Positions 1-14,153 of a stretch of DNA of 64,000 nucleotides are shown piece by piece. Position 1 is the first letter of the stretch. Each line of letters starts with the position of its first letter. Source of the stretch: Zygnema cylindricum (lineage: Eukaryota > Streptophyta > Zygnematophyceae > Zygnematales > Zygnemataceae); assembly GCA_037447655.1 (NCBI GenBank), contig JBBHKE010002445.1, positions 338,020 through 402,019 of the forward strand, written 5' to 3'. The position numbers were made by a program, and so were the translations under genes. The notes beneath the pieces were generated by a model. The model was not told the origin of the DNA and made no database searches. It worked only from the letters and a program-made list of their open reading frames with translations.

Positions 1-1165
1 GTCAGTTTCAGATTATGTCAGCGTAGTCGTTTGTCGCCGGAATTCACGCAAACCTATTAAGTTTGCTGTCCTTGAATTTTGGCGAACCGACATACTTCGT
101 CGGTCGGAATTTCCGCGACCAGTTTGGATCGATGTACGGAGGATCGCGAACCGAAACACAACTCCAAGTGATGTCGACGCCAGCGTGGATTCAAACGCGA
201 ATCTACGGCCACGAAGGATGCAGACAAATAAACGGTCCAGATGCGGACTGCACGTAGGACCATTTTAAGTCGTGGACCCTTAGAGGTCGCACGCATTCAC
301 ATGTAGCGTAGGAAGGGTTTTTATCCGTAGGCTGTAGATTTGTAACGTAAGGCATACGATTCTGGTCGCCTATAGGCCAGAATCCAAACTAAGCACAGAC
401 AACTACATAAAACGCATGTAGTCGTAATAAGGTAGACTCTGAGCTGTAGATTTTGTACTTAGCAAATTTTAGGTGAATTCTGTGCTCACAATTTCAAGAG
501 CACAGGAATTCCCATTTTGGAAGATTTGACCTAAACTTTGAGGATTTTTCTTGTGAAATTGTCAGGATAGTTTTAGTGACTATTTTTCTGGTAATTAAGC
601 GTTCTGCTACTTAGCTCTTACTTTCTTTCTCTGTAAACCTACCTTACAAATTAATCTACGCGGCTCACGCCGAGGCCTAACCGGTTTCCCTTCACTTCTT
701 CTCGCGTCCTATCAAGTGGATTTCTGCTCGGCCTTCTTTCTCAAGCTGTTGCTGAACCTTGGATTGTGATTGGACAGTTTTCGGTTTGCTTTTGTGGTTT
801 ACTGCGTGATAGTGGATTAGGGTTGGCTTTCCTTGTATGTTTTGTGTGTTACTAAATCTGGTTATCTCAAATTTGCTCGCAGTTTGCTACATTTTCAGTT
901 TGTGTGTTATGATATTGTGTTAAATCTTTATTTATTGAACTCCTAAAAGGAATATAAATTGACCAACGAGCCTAGTGGCTATCCGTTGGCAAAATAAACT
1001 GAACCTCCTAGCTTCACCCTCACCTCTCTCAGTCATCCCTTTTACTTTTTCCCCTATACCCTCATCATCCCTCCCCTCTCTATCTATATCTCCTTTACCC
1101 TTAATCAGATCTACATCCGATAATCTCTTCTTGTCCACTCCCTTGCCAATTCACCACACAAACTC
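1..1165. other. No recognisable gene
   Basis: I see no protein family, RNA gene or clear terminal repeat here. Short open frames exist but have no recognisable motif. The last 200 bases are C/T-rich and run into the copia linker region. A 5' LTR matching the repeat that starts at 2,907 was looked for by eye and not found, so the element at 1.2-3.3 kb appears to lack its left part. Confidence 0.5.
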
Positions 1166-1169
1166 TGAC

Positions 1170-2905
1170 CCATAATCTCTCTCCCCCATAAATCACGTTG
1201 CTTCTCCGTATGTCATTTCGTCAACCTCTCCTGCAGCCCCTTCTACTAACGCTCCCCTTGCCATTCGCAGAAGTGAACGCATCTATGCAAAACAGATTTG
1301 CCAAATCCATGCCACTGCCAACATTGCCAACATTGCGGACATTCCTTTCCCTCAATCATTTTTTGCAGCCATGTCCAGTCCAGATGCTCCTTATTGGAAA
1401 TCAACTACAGATGCAGAATTTGCATCTTTACAAAAGAATGGCACTTGGGAACTCACCTCCCTCCCTCATGGCCGAAAGGTCATCGGTTCGAAATGGGTCT
1501 TCCTTGTCAAAACGAAGGCAGATGGAACCCTGGATCGCTACAAAGCTCGTTTCGTTGCGAAGGATTTTTTGCAAAAAAAAGGTGTAGATTTCAATGAAAC
1601 CTATGCGCTTGTCGCAAAATTCACCTCAATTCGTATACTTCTATCTCTTGCTGCCGCTCGTGACTGGCACATCCACCATATAGATGTTCAAACTGCCTTT
1701 CTTTATGGTAAATTGGACGAGGAAATTTTTATCTGCTAACCTGTGTGCTATATCTCCCCTGGTACAGAACACCTTGTCTGTCGGCTTCTCAAAACCCTCT
1801 ATGGTCTGAAACAAGCCCTCCGCGTATGGAACAAACACCTGGAGGCAGTTCTTCTCAAAGAGGGATTCCTCAAGCTTGATGCGGATTTGGGTCTCTTCCT
1901 TCGAGGTAAATCTGACACTCTTGTCATCTTAGTCATTTATGTAGATGACCTTCTATTAGCCAGCCCCTCTCTCCCACTCATTTATATAGTAAAAACAATG
2001 CTTGATCTTCATTTTTCAGTGACTGATTTAGGAGAAGTAGAGTACTATCTTGGAATTTTTATTAGTCGAGACCGGCCTTCCAAATCTCTCTACTTATCTC
2101 AAGAAAAATACATAACCGAAATTCTCCACCGTTTTTCCATGTCATATTGCAATCCTATCTCCACTCCTTTAGACCTTAATGTAAAACTCATTAAAAACTC
2201 TGGTGGGCCTGTCCACGGAGCTACTCATGATTTATATCGATCCATTGTGGGCAGCCTGATGTATGCTATGACAGGCTCTCGCCCGGATATAGCTGTAGCT
2301 GTAAGACAGCTCAGTCAATTTGTCTATAACCCCACAGATGACTATCTCCTTGTTGCAAAGAGGGTTCTCCGGTACCTCGAGGGTACTAAATCCCTCAAGC
2401 TCACCTTCTTTGGCTCCTCCTCCCCCAATCTGGTTGGCTTCTGCGATGCAAGTTGGGGGGGCGATTTGGACTCCCGGCGCTCCACCACCGGTGTTTGCTT
2501 CGGCCTTAATGGCGCTCTCATCTCTTGGGCGTCCAAAAAGCAACCCACAGTTGCCCTATCCTCCACCAAAGCGGAATACATGGCTGCAACTCATGCCACC
2601 AAAGAGGCTCTATGGCTTGACGGTCTTCTCGCCAACCTCCACTCTCCTCGCCCATCTGCCACTATAATTTTTTCCGACTCCCAGGGCGCCCTTGCCCTCA
2701 TGGGTAACCCAATGCATCACTGACAAACGAAGCATATTGATATTCAATATCACTTTACACGCGATGCTATTGCCGCTGGCCAGGTCACGTTCACTTTTTG
2801 TTCCACTGCCCGGCAAGTGGCCGATTTCCTCACCAAGGCTCTTCCTCGGCCTCAGTTGAACAACATCGACACTCCTCTGGTCTTCGCTTCTAACAAAGCG
2901 GGGGG
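1170..2905 (+). pseudogene. Copia pol fragment: RT and RNase H, broken
   Basis: This is the 3' half of a Ty1/copia polyprotein. It opens in the pre-RT linker (IRRSERIY near 1,263) and continues through reverse transcriptase (WVFLVKTKADGTLDRYKARF, then VIYVDDLLLA with the YVDD catalytic motif). RNase H follows (FCDASWGGDLDSRRST, SSTKAEYMAATHA) with a final DSQGALALMGNP stretch. A TAA at 1,738 and a TGA at 2,722 interrupt an otherwise continuous frame. The C-terminal tail (KHIDIQYHFTRD, then VADFLTKALPRPQ) carries on after the second stop. Gag, protease and integrase are missing. A G-rich polypurine tract and an LTR-like start follow directly, so this is the 3' end of a decayed element and not a host gene. 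Confidence 0.9.
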
Positions 2906-2906
2906 G

Positions 2907-3300
2907 TGTTGGACTTAGTACTCTGCTAGAAGCTCACCTTGATTTTTAAGCCTTAGGCCTCTGCTAGAAGCCTGTCATATTTTATGTTATTTCTGGTTTT
3001 ATTTAATAACGAAAACTAGCATTCCAGTTTTCGTCATTTAGTTAGCTTTTTTATTCTAGTTCACGTTATTAGTCAGCCTGTTCTTTCTTTTTGTTTACTT
3101 TAAAGCGTTCAGCTTAGCATCTAGTGACAAATCAGATCCTAAACTGTCCGCCGCCTAATTAGAGATTTTCTTGCCTTTTTGACATTTTGTGTCAGATGAC
3201 CTTTCAGGTCATCTACGGTTTCTAGACCTTGAGAAGTCACTTCGTGACTTTCTCTTCCCTACTTAACGATATCAAACTATTGTACCTTTCAACCTTTTTC
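2907..3300 (+). mobile_element. Putative 3' LTR of the broken copia element
   Basis: The sequence TGTTGGACTTAG follows the tract AAAGCGGGGGG. That is the expected polypurine tract plus TG start of a copia 3' LTR, placed right after the pol tail. The right boundary is not determined because no second copy is present in the window; 3,300 is a guess. A CT-rich tract and exon 1 of the peptidase pseudogene follow. Confidence 0.6.
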
Positions 3301-3386
3301 AATCAAAAGCTATTTTGTTTTTGCCCTCTTTTGTCCTTTCCATTTTTTCTTTTCCTTCCTACTTTATCTGCTGCCATATCATCTGC

Positions 3387-3508
3387 TGCAATATCCCTCT
3401 CCCTCTCCCTTTCCCTCTCCCTCTCCCTCTCCCTCTCCCTCTCCCTCTCCCTCTCCCTCTCCCTCTCCTTCTCCCTCTCCCTCTCCCTCTCCCTCTCCCT
3501 CTCCATTT
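3387..3508. repeat. (CTCCCT)n microsatellite
   Basis: About 20 units of a pyrimidine hexamer with rare interruptions, ending about 35 bases before the ATG of the S41 pseudogene. Open frames crossing it (Ser-Leu or Pro-Leu runs, Arg-Glu on the other strand) are artefacts of the repeat. It could be in the 5' UTR or promoter of the pseudogene. Confidence 0.95.
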
Positions 3509-3541
3509 CTCCCAATCTTCCTCTTTTGTAGGCAGTGCACC

Positions 3542-4054
3542 ATGAAGACTCTTACCAAAAGTCTACCATTTATAGTGTTCCATTTCAAATTTTTGTGTTT
3601 TTTTTGTGTTTTTTTACACTCTTTTTGGTTTCTTTTGCAAAAAATGACCCATGCAAAATTGTTGTCGGTTCCGGAACTTATCGGTTACCGATTTCAACAA
3701 TTACCAATTGTTTTAAAACCATTAAATACAATAAACAAATGGCGAAAAGTGTCGTCGATACTCTCAAAAATACGTTCGATTTTATGCCTTCGATCGATCT
3801 TGTCATCGATTCTCCAAATCCGCACCTTCCCGTGAAAGTCGATATTTAAAAGTGTTTAACCAAAATCGGCAACAATATTTATCCAGACGACTTTTCCTTT
3901 CACATGGAACTGGTTTAGTTTGTCGACAGTTTACGGGATCGTCACATATATTACGTCCCAAAATGTTACGAAATGGCGTCGGAACACGCTTTTCCAATCG
4001 TCATGTTTTACGAAAAACGGAAACCGGTGATTATGATTCGTACGGACGTTGCAG
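3542..4054 (+). pseudogene. S41 pseudogene exon 1 (signal peptide, N-domain)
   Basis: The ATG at 3,542 lies in a good context (CACCATGA) and begins a basic then strongly hydrophobic leader typical of a secretion signal. The mature-protein frame (NDPCKIVVGSGTYRL) is a different frame. It joins the leader across T-runs at about 3,593-3,615, so one or two T residues were gained or lost, or the assembly is wrong there. The mature frame then reads through TAA (3,847) and TAG (about 3,916). In-frame text on both sides of the stops remains family-like (KIGNNIYPDDFSFHMELV, FVDSLRDRHIYYVPKCYE). The His of DRH is the expected catalytic base. The exon ends in phase 1 at GCAG|GTAAAG. Confidence 0.75.
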
Positions 4055-4152
4055 GTAAAGCGTACAGTTATCCCACTTGTGGATACCATTATCAGTGTGG
4101 ACCATGACTGAGTGTTCGGATTAAAAATAGTGTTGTACAGGTGTTTTTAGTG

Positions 4153-4462
4153 TCTCTCTCTCTCTCTCTCTCTTTCTCTTTCTCACTCTGTGCCAGGAGG
4201 GAACACCGTCAAGGAGAAACAAATATCAGATTGAGGACAATGAGTACCTTTAAAAAAACAGGGATAGGAAGAGGGAGAGGGAAAGTGAGGAAGAGGGAAA
4301 GAGAAAGAGATTGGGTTAGGGAGTTGTTAAGGATGGGGAAGAGGCAAAGGGAGAGAAAAAAGGAGAGGAAGAGGGAGAGGCGGGTCGATAGGGCGGTTGA
4401 GAGGGAATGGGAGCGGTGCACAGATGAAGGTAGAGAGAACGATGGAGAGGGAGAAACAAAGG
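4153..4462. repeat. CT then GA low-complexity tract in intron 1
   Basis: Short CT runs at 4,153-4,185 are followed by about 190 bases of purine-rich sequence. Open frames on both strands (Arg-Glu-rich or Ser-Leu-rich) are compositional. This is the remaining left part of peptidase intron 1 before the inserted copia element. Confidence 0.8.
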
Positions 4463-5148
4463 TGTATGATCTTAAGCAAAAGACATTCACTCAAAATAAT
4501 TCACAAAACAAAAATCATTACACAGCGGAAGCTCATATTAAACAAGAGGAATATTCAGCCAAAAGAATTTATAAGTGTTCTTGGCCGAAGCCTCTTTACA
4601 TCATCTCGATTTCTCTTCTCTCTTCTCTCTCTTCTCTCTCCTCTTCAATAATCTCTTACTCCAAGATTAATCCTCTAAGATTCAATCATGTAAGGTAGAA
4701 TACTCTGCACATGTACATTGCTGCCTATATACTCGTTACTCTGCACTAAGAGACAACAAGGTAAGACAAGCTATGCACTAAGAGACAACAAGGTAAGACA
4801 AGCAGAAACTTAACGTAGCGACGAAGTCTGTCCCTAGCAGACTGTGCACACTGCAAGGACGTTTCCACGAAGAAAGTAGCACGCGCTTTCTTCCTTCAAA
4901 ACGACTAACTCCAAACGTTGAATTAAACACGTGTCGTCACATGAAAACACCTTCACGCAAAATGTGACACCTGTGTACAAAAACATAAAGTGACGCGAAA
5001 CGAAATAGTACATTTCGTTCGCGGATATCAAAAGTACCGCCACGAAACGACGTCGTACAATTTGTATGATGACGTGACACTTCACGTCCAACAAATAAAT
5101 GTTGGTATGACGCTTCACGAAATGACGCGAAAGGACAATATTCCAACA
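4463..5148 (-). repeat. 3' LTR of element M
   Basis: This aligns by eye with 14,283-14,934: shared AGCAAAAGACATTCAC, TATAAGTGTTCTTGGCCGAA and CACTAAGAGACAACAAGGTA. It ends in CCAACA on the plus strand, giving TGTTGG as the start on the minus strand. It is about 30 bases longer than its partner, with many substitutions, so this is an old insertion. A short duplicated segment (CACTAAGAGACAACAAGGTAAGACAAGC, second copy partial) occurs near 4,745-4,802. Confidence 0.85.
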
Positions 5149-5160
5149 ATCCCCCTCTTA
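5149..5160 (-). other. Polypurine tract of element M
   Basis: Minus-strand TAAGAGGGGGAT lies directly before the TGTTGG start of the 3' LTR, the normal position of a plus-strand cDNA primer. Confidence 0.75.
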
Positions 5161-5181
5161 TTGTCGTAATCGCCAAACTCT

Positions 5182-6720
5182 TCAAAATAATCCAAGTTTC
5201 GGTCCCCCCCTCTCAAACACATCATATGTAGCTGCTTTTGTCAGCAAATCTGTCGCCTCCTCTTTTGTTGGTACGTACGAAAATACAATCTCGTTCGCCG
5301 TAACCAAATCTCTTACAAAATGCCATTGGATCCGGATATGTTTCGTCTTTTTGTGAAACACTGGATTTTTTGCCAACGCCATTGAACTCATGCTGTCAGA
5401 ATAAATTGTCATACAACCAATAAGAACGCCTAACTCACGTAACATCTCTTTAATCCAAATCGAAGCCTTAGATGCATGACACGCAGCCATATACCCAGAT
5501 TCTGTGGAATTCAACGCAACCGTATGTTGTAGCCTAGAACTCCACGATATCGCGGCTCCTCCAAAAATAAATGCGTACCCTGACGTGGACTTACTTGAAT
5601 CAAAATCGCCGCCCCAATCCGCGTCACAATAACCAACACAATCCAAATAATTATTGTCTGAAGTAAATAGAAGTCCAAGATCAATCGTTCCAACCAAATA
5701 TCGAAATATACGTCGTACGGCCTCCCAATGCGCCTTCTTTGGCTCGTGACAATAACGGCTGACGATGGAAACCGCGGCCGAAATATCTGGACGAGTACCA
5801 ACGCTAAGGTACATAAGTGAACCAACCGCCTCTCGATATGGTACATCGACAGAATCTTCTTCCTCAAACTTGCGAATGTGTAGATTTGCATCCAACGGCG
5901 TAGAAAGCGGTTTCGCGTCAGTCATACCAAATCTCTCCAAAATCTCCTTACAATATTGAGCTTGACTCAATTTAATGTTCCCCTCTTTGTCGCGTATCAC
6001 ATCAATCTCCAAAATATATCGTACCTCTCCAAGATGCGTTACTTTGAAATGTAACCCAAGGTAACGTTTCAACTCATCAATGCGCTCCAACTTGTCGCAT
6101 GCCATCAAGAATTCATCCACATAAACAAAAAAGTTGATTTGGTCAACTCCTTCACCTTTTACATAAACTCTAGAGTCGGACGTAGTCCGTACAAATCCGA
6201 ATTTCAAAAGTATTAGATGAAGTCTCAAATACCAAGTGCGTGTCGCTTGTTTCAAACCATATAAAGACTTTTTCAAACGCCATACATTTCCTTCCTGCAA
6301 ACGAGAGACACCTTCCGGTACCTTCATATATACCTTTTCCTCCAACTCACCATTTAAAAACGTGGTCTCCACGTCCCTTTGATGGACGTGCTTTTTCCCC
6401 ATCGGTGCAAGTGCGATAATAATCCGTAGTGAGTCGAACTTCACCACGGGAGCATAAGTCTCCTTAAAATCGATTCCCGCACGTTGTTGGAACCCCTTAC
6501 AAACAAGTCTCGCCTTCTACTTAATTATCTCAACCGAAGATCCAGTTTTGGTCTTAAAGACCCACTTTGCATCAATCGCCTTTTCCCCCTCCTGTAATTT
6601 CACTTCCTTAAAAGTTCAATTATCGACCACTGATTTAAATTCTTTCTCCCACGCCGGTTTCCACTTACTCTCCCAATCGGTCGAACTCCTTGCCTCGACA
6701 TAAGATTGAGGGTCGCCGGT
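5182..6720 (-). pseudogene. Element M reverse transcriptase and RNase H
   Basis: A long open stretch (6,447 to 5,182) encodes most of RT and RNase H: LKKSLYGLKQATRTWYLRL, FFVYVDEFLMACDKLE, GYCDADWGGDFDSSKST, NSTESGYMAACHASKA and a KHIRIQWHFVRD tail. The catalytic YVDD is YVDE, and the RNase H STEAEY equivalent reads STESGY. Both changes fit a dead element. The RT N-terminus continues upstream with the same frame interrupted by stops (DAKWVFKTKTG, KARLVCKGFQQRAG). No terminal frame shift is needed to reach the polypurine tract. Confidence 0.88.
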
Positions 6721-6741
6721 CATATTTTCCGTAATTGATTG

Positions 6742-8128
6742 CTACAAAAGAAACTCCGTCTCTTTAGCATCACAAAGAAAATAATGCGAATTCGATGCAT
6801 TTTCCCTTTTTCGATCGTAAGTAAGTTTCTCTGGTTTCTTCCCCTTTGTACTCCGAGAGCTCTTTCTAAGAACTTGCTCCTCCTCCTTGTCCTCTTTCTC
6901 TTCCTCAGATTCAATTTCAATTTCCTTCTCACTCGATTTAGAACTCGATTTAGAGCTTTGAGATTTCCGAATGTTCGAAGGCACTTGGGAATCCAAAGAT
7001 CTGTCACTCTTTCTTTTAAGTTCAATTTCAACCGATTTTCCCAATTTATTTTTCTGAGTTTTTACATTCGGTTCCTCATCGGATTCCAAATCCCCAATGA
7101 ATGGAAAATTCTCAATTTCACTCTCCTCATAAAAATCTAAATTCTCTTTAAATTTCCCCACAGAATTCATGGCGGATTTGAGATCCTCATGAAAATCCAC
7201 ATTCCGAGATTCTTCCACGGTGTGACAAGCCGGATCATACACTCGGTATAAATTCCCCTTCTCACTATAACCAACAAAAATTCTCGGCCAACACCTTGGA
7301 GCAAATTTCCCCTTCCTCTTGATTGATTCCACATAAACCGTAGCAAGACATCCCCAAATTCTCAAATGATGAACCTTGGGCTTTCTCCCACTCCATAACT
7401 CCTCCGGTGTTTTACTTCCGGATGCCGAAGTGAGTCTTCGGTTACAAATATAATTCGCCGTAAGAATCGCATCTCCCCACAAAAACATCTCTTGTCCGGA
7501 GCTATGAACCATCGCACGGACCATTTCTTGTAATGTACGATTCTTCCTCTTGGCCACTCCATTTGACTCCAGACAAAAAGGCGCCGTGAATTGATGCCTT
7601 ATCCCCCACTCCTTACAATACCCCTCAAAAACAACAAACTCCCCTCCATTGTCCGAACGAATGGACTTATTGCCTCTCGGCCATTACATGCCATTTTTTA
7701 AATGTTTCAAATGCATCTGATTTCTTTTTCAACAAATACACCCATGACTTCTGAGAGAAGTCATCAACAATTACCAAAGTATACTTGTTACCTCCAATTG
7801 TCTCGGGTTTAATATGTCCACAAAGATCGATGTGAACAACCTCTAAAGGACTTTGAGCTCGATGCTTGATGTCTTTATTCAGATGGGATTTCCCAATTTG
7901 ACGTCCTTTGCTACATCCTCCGCATCCGTTCACCTTCTCACCGGATGCAAGGTCCAAACCCCTCACCGAAGAATGACGAATCATCTTCTTCAAACTTACC
8001 TCGGATGTGTGACACATTCTATGATGCCATAAGGTAAGATCACCTTTCAACTCCGAAATTTGATGTGAAATTCCCTCGGTGGGAATTATATTTCGGCCTC
8101 CTCCATAAGAGCCGACTATGATTTGCAT
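6742..8128 (-). pseudogene. Element M integrase region
   Basis: The upstream half (8,128-7,667) contains the gag-pre-integrase HHCC motif (LWHHRMCH through GCGGCSKGRQ) and the first catalytic Asp context (VVHIDLCGHIKPETIGG). The second half (7,557-6,742) contains AKRKNRTLQEMVRAM, the copia GKR-type tail (KVHHLRIWGCLATVYV) and an acidic Lys/Glu linker. The SDNGGE segment around 7,650 is present but frame-disrupted. At least one frameshift or stop separates the two open parts, so no full integrase is encoded. Confidence 0.85.
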
Positions 8129-9692
8129 CCGTTACAACTCCTTCTCCAATAACATTCCCTTTCTCAATCCAAATCTCGATAGATTGATCACCTCTCGCAA
8201 GTAAGCTTCCACCACTCTTTTGTATTTTTGGAACGCTTAACAAATTGACCGAACCGTTTGGAATATAAAGAGTATTTTGTAGACGATACTCCGTCGATCT
8301 CTCTTTCCCATCATTATCCCATGAAAGAACATCAAGCCGAACCGTGCCAACCCTACCAACCGAAATGACATGGCCGCTTGCAACCGTAATAAACTTTGGA
8401 ACCGTAAGTTCCCTCATGTCATCAAACAAGGTGGCATCTGTGCAAACATGGTGAGATGCCCCCGTATCAATGATCCACTCTTTCTCCAAATTTCCTCCAC
8501 TACTTACCGAATCAAGGGTAAGGTTAAGAACCGGAAAATCATCACCGGTTTCATTACCATAGTCAAAGTAATTTGTATAACCGTAACCACGGCCACCACC
8601 GCGGCCTCCTCTTCGGCCGCCACCTCGGGCGCCTCTATCACTTCCTCTACCTCCTCTTCCACTTCCGGAATCTCCACTCTTTGCATAACATTGAGGGATC
8701 GTCTGCCCCCACTTACCGCAAAAATGACATTGGTTATCCTTATCCGGACAAGATGAAGACAAATGTCCAAGCCGGTTACACCGGTAGCATGTCACATTGG
8801 AAATATCCGAATGGGACCTTCGGTGGACGACCTTGATCCCTCTTGTTGCCTCGGCCGCCACCACCACCTCTCGGGCCACCTCCTTTACCACCTCCTCTAC
8901 CACCGGCATAGTTAAGATCCAGGGTTTCGGGAGTAGTAGAGTTGAGAACTCCTCCTCCACTTGAAGAAGCCGATGGAGTTCCCTCCGACATTTTGATAAA
9001 ATTGACCGTGAATCCGAAAGTGTTATCCGCCTTCGCTTGTAAAATAGCTTTAAGATGCGAAAGCTTATCCGGCAAAGCGTTAAGAAACACACTTAATTTA
9101 TCCGCATCCAAAATAACTCGACCATTGTTGAGTAATTGCTCGAGTATAATATTGAAGCGCTTCACGGCATCATCTATCAATTCATTTGACTTGATTTTAA
9201 AATTCATAAAATCCGTATAAACATATTGACCCTTGTTCTCAACGCCTTTCTCATATTGCTTCTCAAGTGCTTGCCAACACTCATGGGCCGTGCCGTGAGC
9301 GAGAAAATGATCAAGCACGGAAGAAGTGCAATTCTTCATCAAACCGGTCGTTGCCGCAATACCCTTCAACCTCCATTGAGCAGGTGCCTTACTCTTCGTT
9401 GGCATCTTCTCCTATCCATTGACAATCCTTCAAAGCATCTTAAGAATAAGTTGATTTGAAATAAATTTCTTCCAAACCGCATAATTGGTGCCATTAAAGA
9501 ACACGGATTTCCCCGACATATTATAATCATCTTCATTATCCAATGCCTCTTCAAAATCTGAATCTTCCTCTATCTTTGCTTTACCTTTTTTAATTCTCTC
9601 TTTTATCTCACTCTCATTAGCTCCACCACTGAATGGATCGGCAGCCTGAAATGAAGCAAATTCTATTTTCTCACTAGATTGAGTTTAAAATC
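8040..9692 (-). pseudogene. Element M gag and protease region
   Basis: Going upstream to downstream on the minus strand: an acidic N-terminal stretch (IEEDSDFEEALDNEDDYN), then a Gag start-like MSGKSVFFNGTNYAVWKK at 9,519. A UBN2-type Gag body follows, interrupted by TGA and TAG just before MPTKSKAPAQW. Next come a glycine-rich segment, two zinc-knuckle-like motifs (CYRCNRLGHLSSSC and CHFCGKWGQTIPQC, the second with a Q in place of the usual His) and an aspartic protease (EWIIDTGASHHVCTD). A frameshift near 8,830 separates the Gag body from the knuckle/protease frame. A further frame change occurs near 8,100 before integrase. Confidence 0.82.
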
Positions 9693-9762
9693 GTGAATCT
9701 ACATATCTCGTTAATGTATCAAATATTTCCTCAAATTTTCTCTCCCTATTCCGGGTCTTTTC

Positions 9763-10942
9763 TGAAACTCTGAGACCTCCATTGGCCCTCAGAGTAGGCA
9801 GATCCAAAGAAGCTAATTTAGATAGTGTCGACTCCAAACTTGATATAAACCCAAATGACCAACCCCTTGACAGTCCAAACCCCAATATTGATTCACCCCT
9901 GTGAAATAACACTTTCTCTGTGCTCAGTTCCACCACAGAATGCAAAGTTAGAATATGAGATTTTGACACATTCACCCACTTTGACTTTCCCTTAGAAATG
10001 CAGCCACCCTGGCAGACAAAACCTCTGACCGACTACACCCGTGTGTAGCCTGGACTCCCCTGAGTCTGCAGCAAAAAGAATCACTGAAAATGGTCAATTA
10101 AATTAATAATTATGGCTGGCCAAAGTTTGCCATTTATACAAGGTGCTCTCTGGGAGAGGCAGCTACTAACCCAAAATTTTCTAAGTCCTATTCCCTCTCT
10201 AAAACTCTATCTACTGAAGTACGGCACCAATCAAATTAGTGTGTCGTACAGAAAAGTACATGTGCCGGTGAACTTTCTGTACGGCCATTGTACAACATGG
10301 CCAAAATGTCGACACGTGTCATAGCCGGATTTGTTAACGCAATCTCCGGAGTCGCCGCATTCCAACATTGTTGCGCCATGTGTCACATGACGTGGTGATG
10401 ACTGAAAAACGCCAAAATTACATAATCCGTGATCGCGGCGCCTATTGTGGCCGTCCGATCAAACCGGATACAATTGTAGCCGTTGAAAATATACGTACGA
10501 TATTTGTTTCGCGTTTGAAACAAATGCGCGGTATCCGTTTCATAAATTACATTAAATCGTACTCCGTACTATACAAAACTATATCTATGCATTACGTATC
10601 TATTCCCGTTAGACGAACTAGTCTACGTGTACAAATATAAATATCTGTCAAACCTATTGTACTCTAGCACTGTATTTAGACTTGTTGGTTAAAGCGAACG
10701 GCTAGTGTGACGGACGGCAAGTACCAGGATCAAATCTTGGGTCCGTCACACCTTTTAGATAACTCTATTAAGAATTGCGTGTCCACTTTGGACAGCCTAG
10801 GCAGCCATGGATCTAACTCCTCTTCAAGTCTTCAGTGATTGCGACAAGTGTGGGGACTTGAGTGAAGAGTTAGAGGTAGGTTGTTAGTGTTTGCTTTTTT
10901 ATTTTACAATCTCTAGACCTAGAAAATACTTCAATTTCAACA
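9763..10942 (-). repeat. 3' LTR of element N
   Basis: Near-identical to 12,962-14,148, with scattered substitutions and a few small indels visible by eye. It is bordered on the high side by the minus-strand polypurine tract ACTAGAAAATAAGGGGAG, which is shared with the full-length element at 15.7 kb. Internal short open frames are not genes. Confidence 0.93.
10705..10757 (+). other. tRNA T-arm-like hairpin in LTR, antisense
   Basis: GTGTGACGGAC (10,705) pairs with GTCCGTCACAC (10,741) over 11 bp. The loop contains CCAGGATCAAATCTTGG, which resembles a tRNA T-arm/B box, and CCTTTT follows as in a Pol III terminator. The partner LTR has the same hairpin at 13,904-13,950 with a better T-arm (CCAGGATCAGATCCTGG). 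Orientation is opposite to the retroelement. Confidence 0.5.
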
Positions 10943-10980
10943 CTCCCCTTATTTTCTAGTCTACTTACTTTCAACTCCCA

Positions 10981-12961
<1,981 letters not shown>

Positions 12962-12981
<20 letters not shown>

Positions 12982-14148
12982 TGGCCCTTAGAGTAGGCAG
13001 ATCCAAAGAAGCTAATCTAGATAGTGTCGACTCCAAACTTGATATAAACCCAAATGACCAACCCCTTGACAGTCAGAACCCCAATATAGATTCACCCCTG
13101 TGAAATAACACTTTCTGTGTGCTCAGTTCCACCACAGAATGCAAAGTTAGAATATGAGATTTTGACATATTCACCCACTTTGACTTTACCTTAGAAATGC
13201 TGCCACCCTGGCAGAAAAAACCTCTGACCGACTACACCCGTGTGTAGCCTGGACTCCCCTGAGTCTGCAGCAAAATGAATCACTGAAAATGGTCAATTAA
13301 ATTAATAATTATGGCTGGCCAAAGTTTGCCATTTATACAAGGTGCTCTTTGGGAGAGGCAGCTACTAACCCAAAATTTTCTAAGTCTTATTCCCTCTCTA
13401 AAACTCTATCTACTGAAGTACCGCACCAATCAAATTAGTGTGTCGTACAGAAAAGTACATGTGCCGGTGAACTTTCTTTACAGCGATTGTACAACATGGC
13501 CAAAATGTCGACACGTGTCATAGCCGGATTTGTTACCTCAATCTCCGGAGTCGCCGCATTCCAACATTGTCCTGCCACGTGTCACATGACGTGGTGATGA
13601 TTGAAAAACGCCAAAAGTACATAATCCGTGATCGCGGCGCCTATCGTGGCCGTCCGATCAAACCGGATACAATTGTGGCCGTTGAAAATATATGTACGAT
13701 ATTTGTTTCGCGTTTGAAACAAATGCACGGTATCCGTTTCATAAATTACATTAAATCGTACTCCGTACTATACAAAACTATATCTATGCATAACGTATCT
13801 ATTCCCGTTAGACGAACTAGTCTACGTGTACAAATATAAATATATGTCAAACATATTGTACTTTAACACTGTATTTAGACTTGTTGGTTAAAGCGAACGG
13901 CTAGTGTGACGGACGGCAAGTACCAGGATCAGATCCTGGGTCCGTCACACCTTTTAGATAACTCTATTAAGAATTGCCTGTCCACTTTGGACAGCCTAGG
14001 TAGCCATGGATCTAGCTCCTCTTCAAGTCTTCAGTGACTGCGACAAGTGTGGGGACTTGAGTGAAGAGTTAGAGGTAGGTTGTTAGTGTCCCTTATTTGC
14101 TTTTTCATTTTACAATCTCTAGACCTAGAAAATACTTAAATTTCAACA
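12962..14148 (-). repeat. 5' LTR of element N
   Basis: Begins TGTTGAAATTTAAG (minus strand) and ends AAAGTTTCA. The gag ATG lies about 20 bases inside its 3' end. It is flanked on the high side by the TTTTC duplication. Confidence 0.93.
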
Positions 14149-14153
14149 TTTTC

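Noticed and set aside
3315-3545. Ser-Leu, Pro-Leu and Arg-Glu open frames across CT/GA tracts (also near 4.2, 23.7, 25.2, 26.5, 28.7, 49.1 and 51.3 kb)
   Set aside because: They are direct readings of simple repeats, open on several frames and both strands at once.
10112-10640. 70- and 90-residue plus-strand frames, with close copies at 13,311-13,839
   Set aside because: Antisense frames in the two LTRs of element N; they differ by scattered changes without sign of coding constraint.
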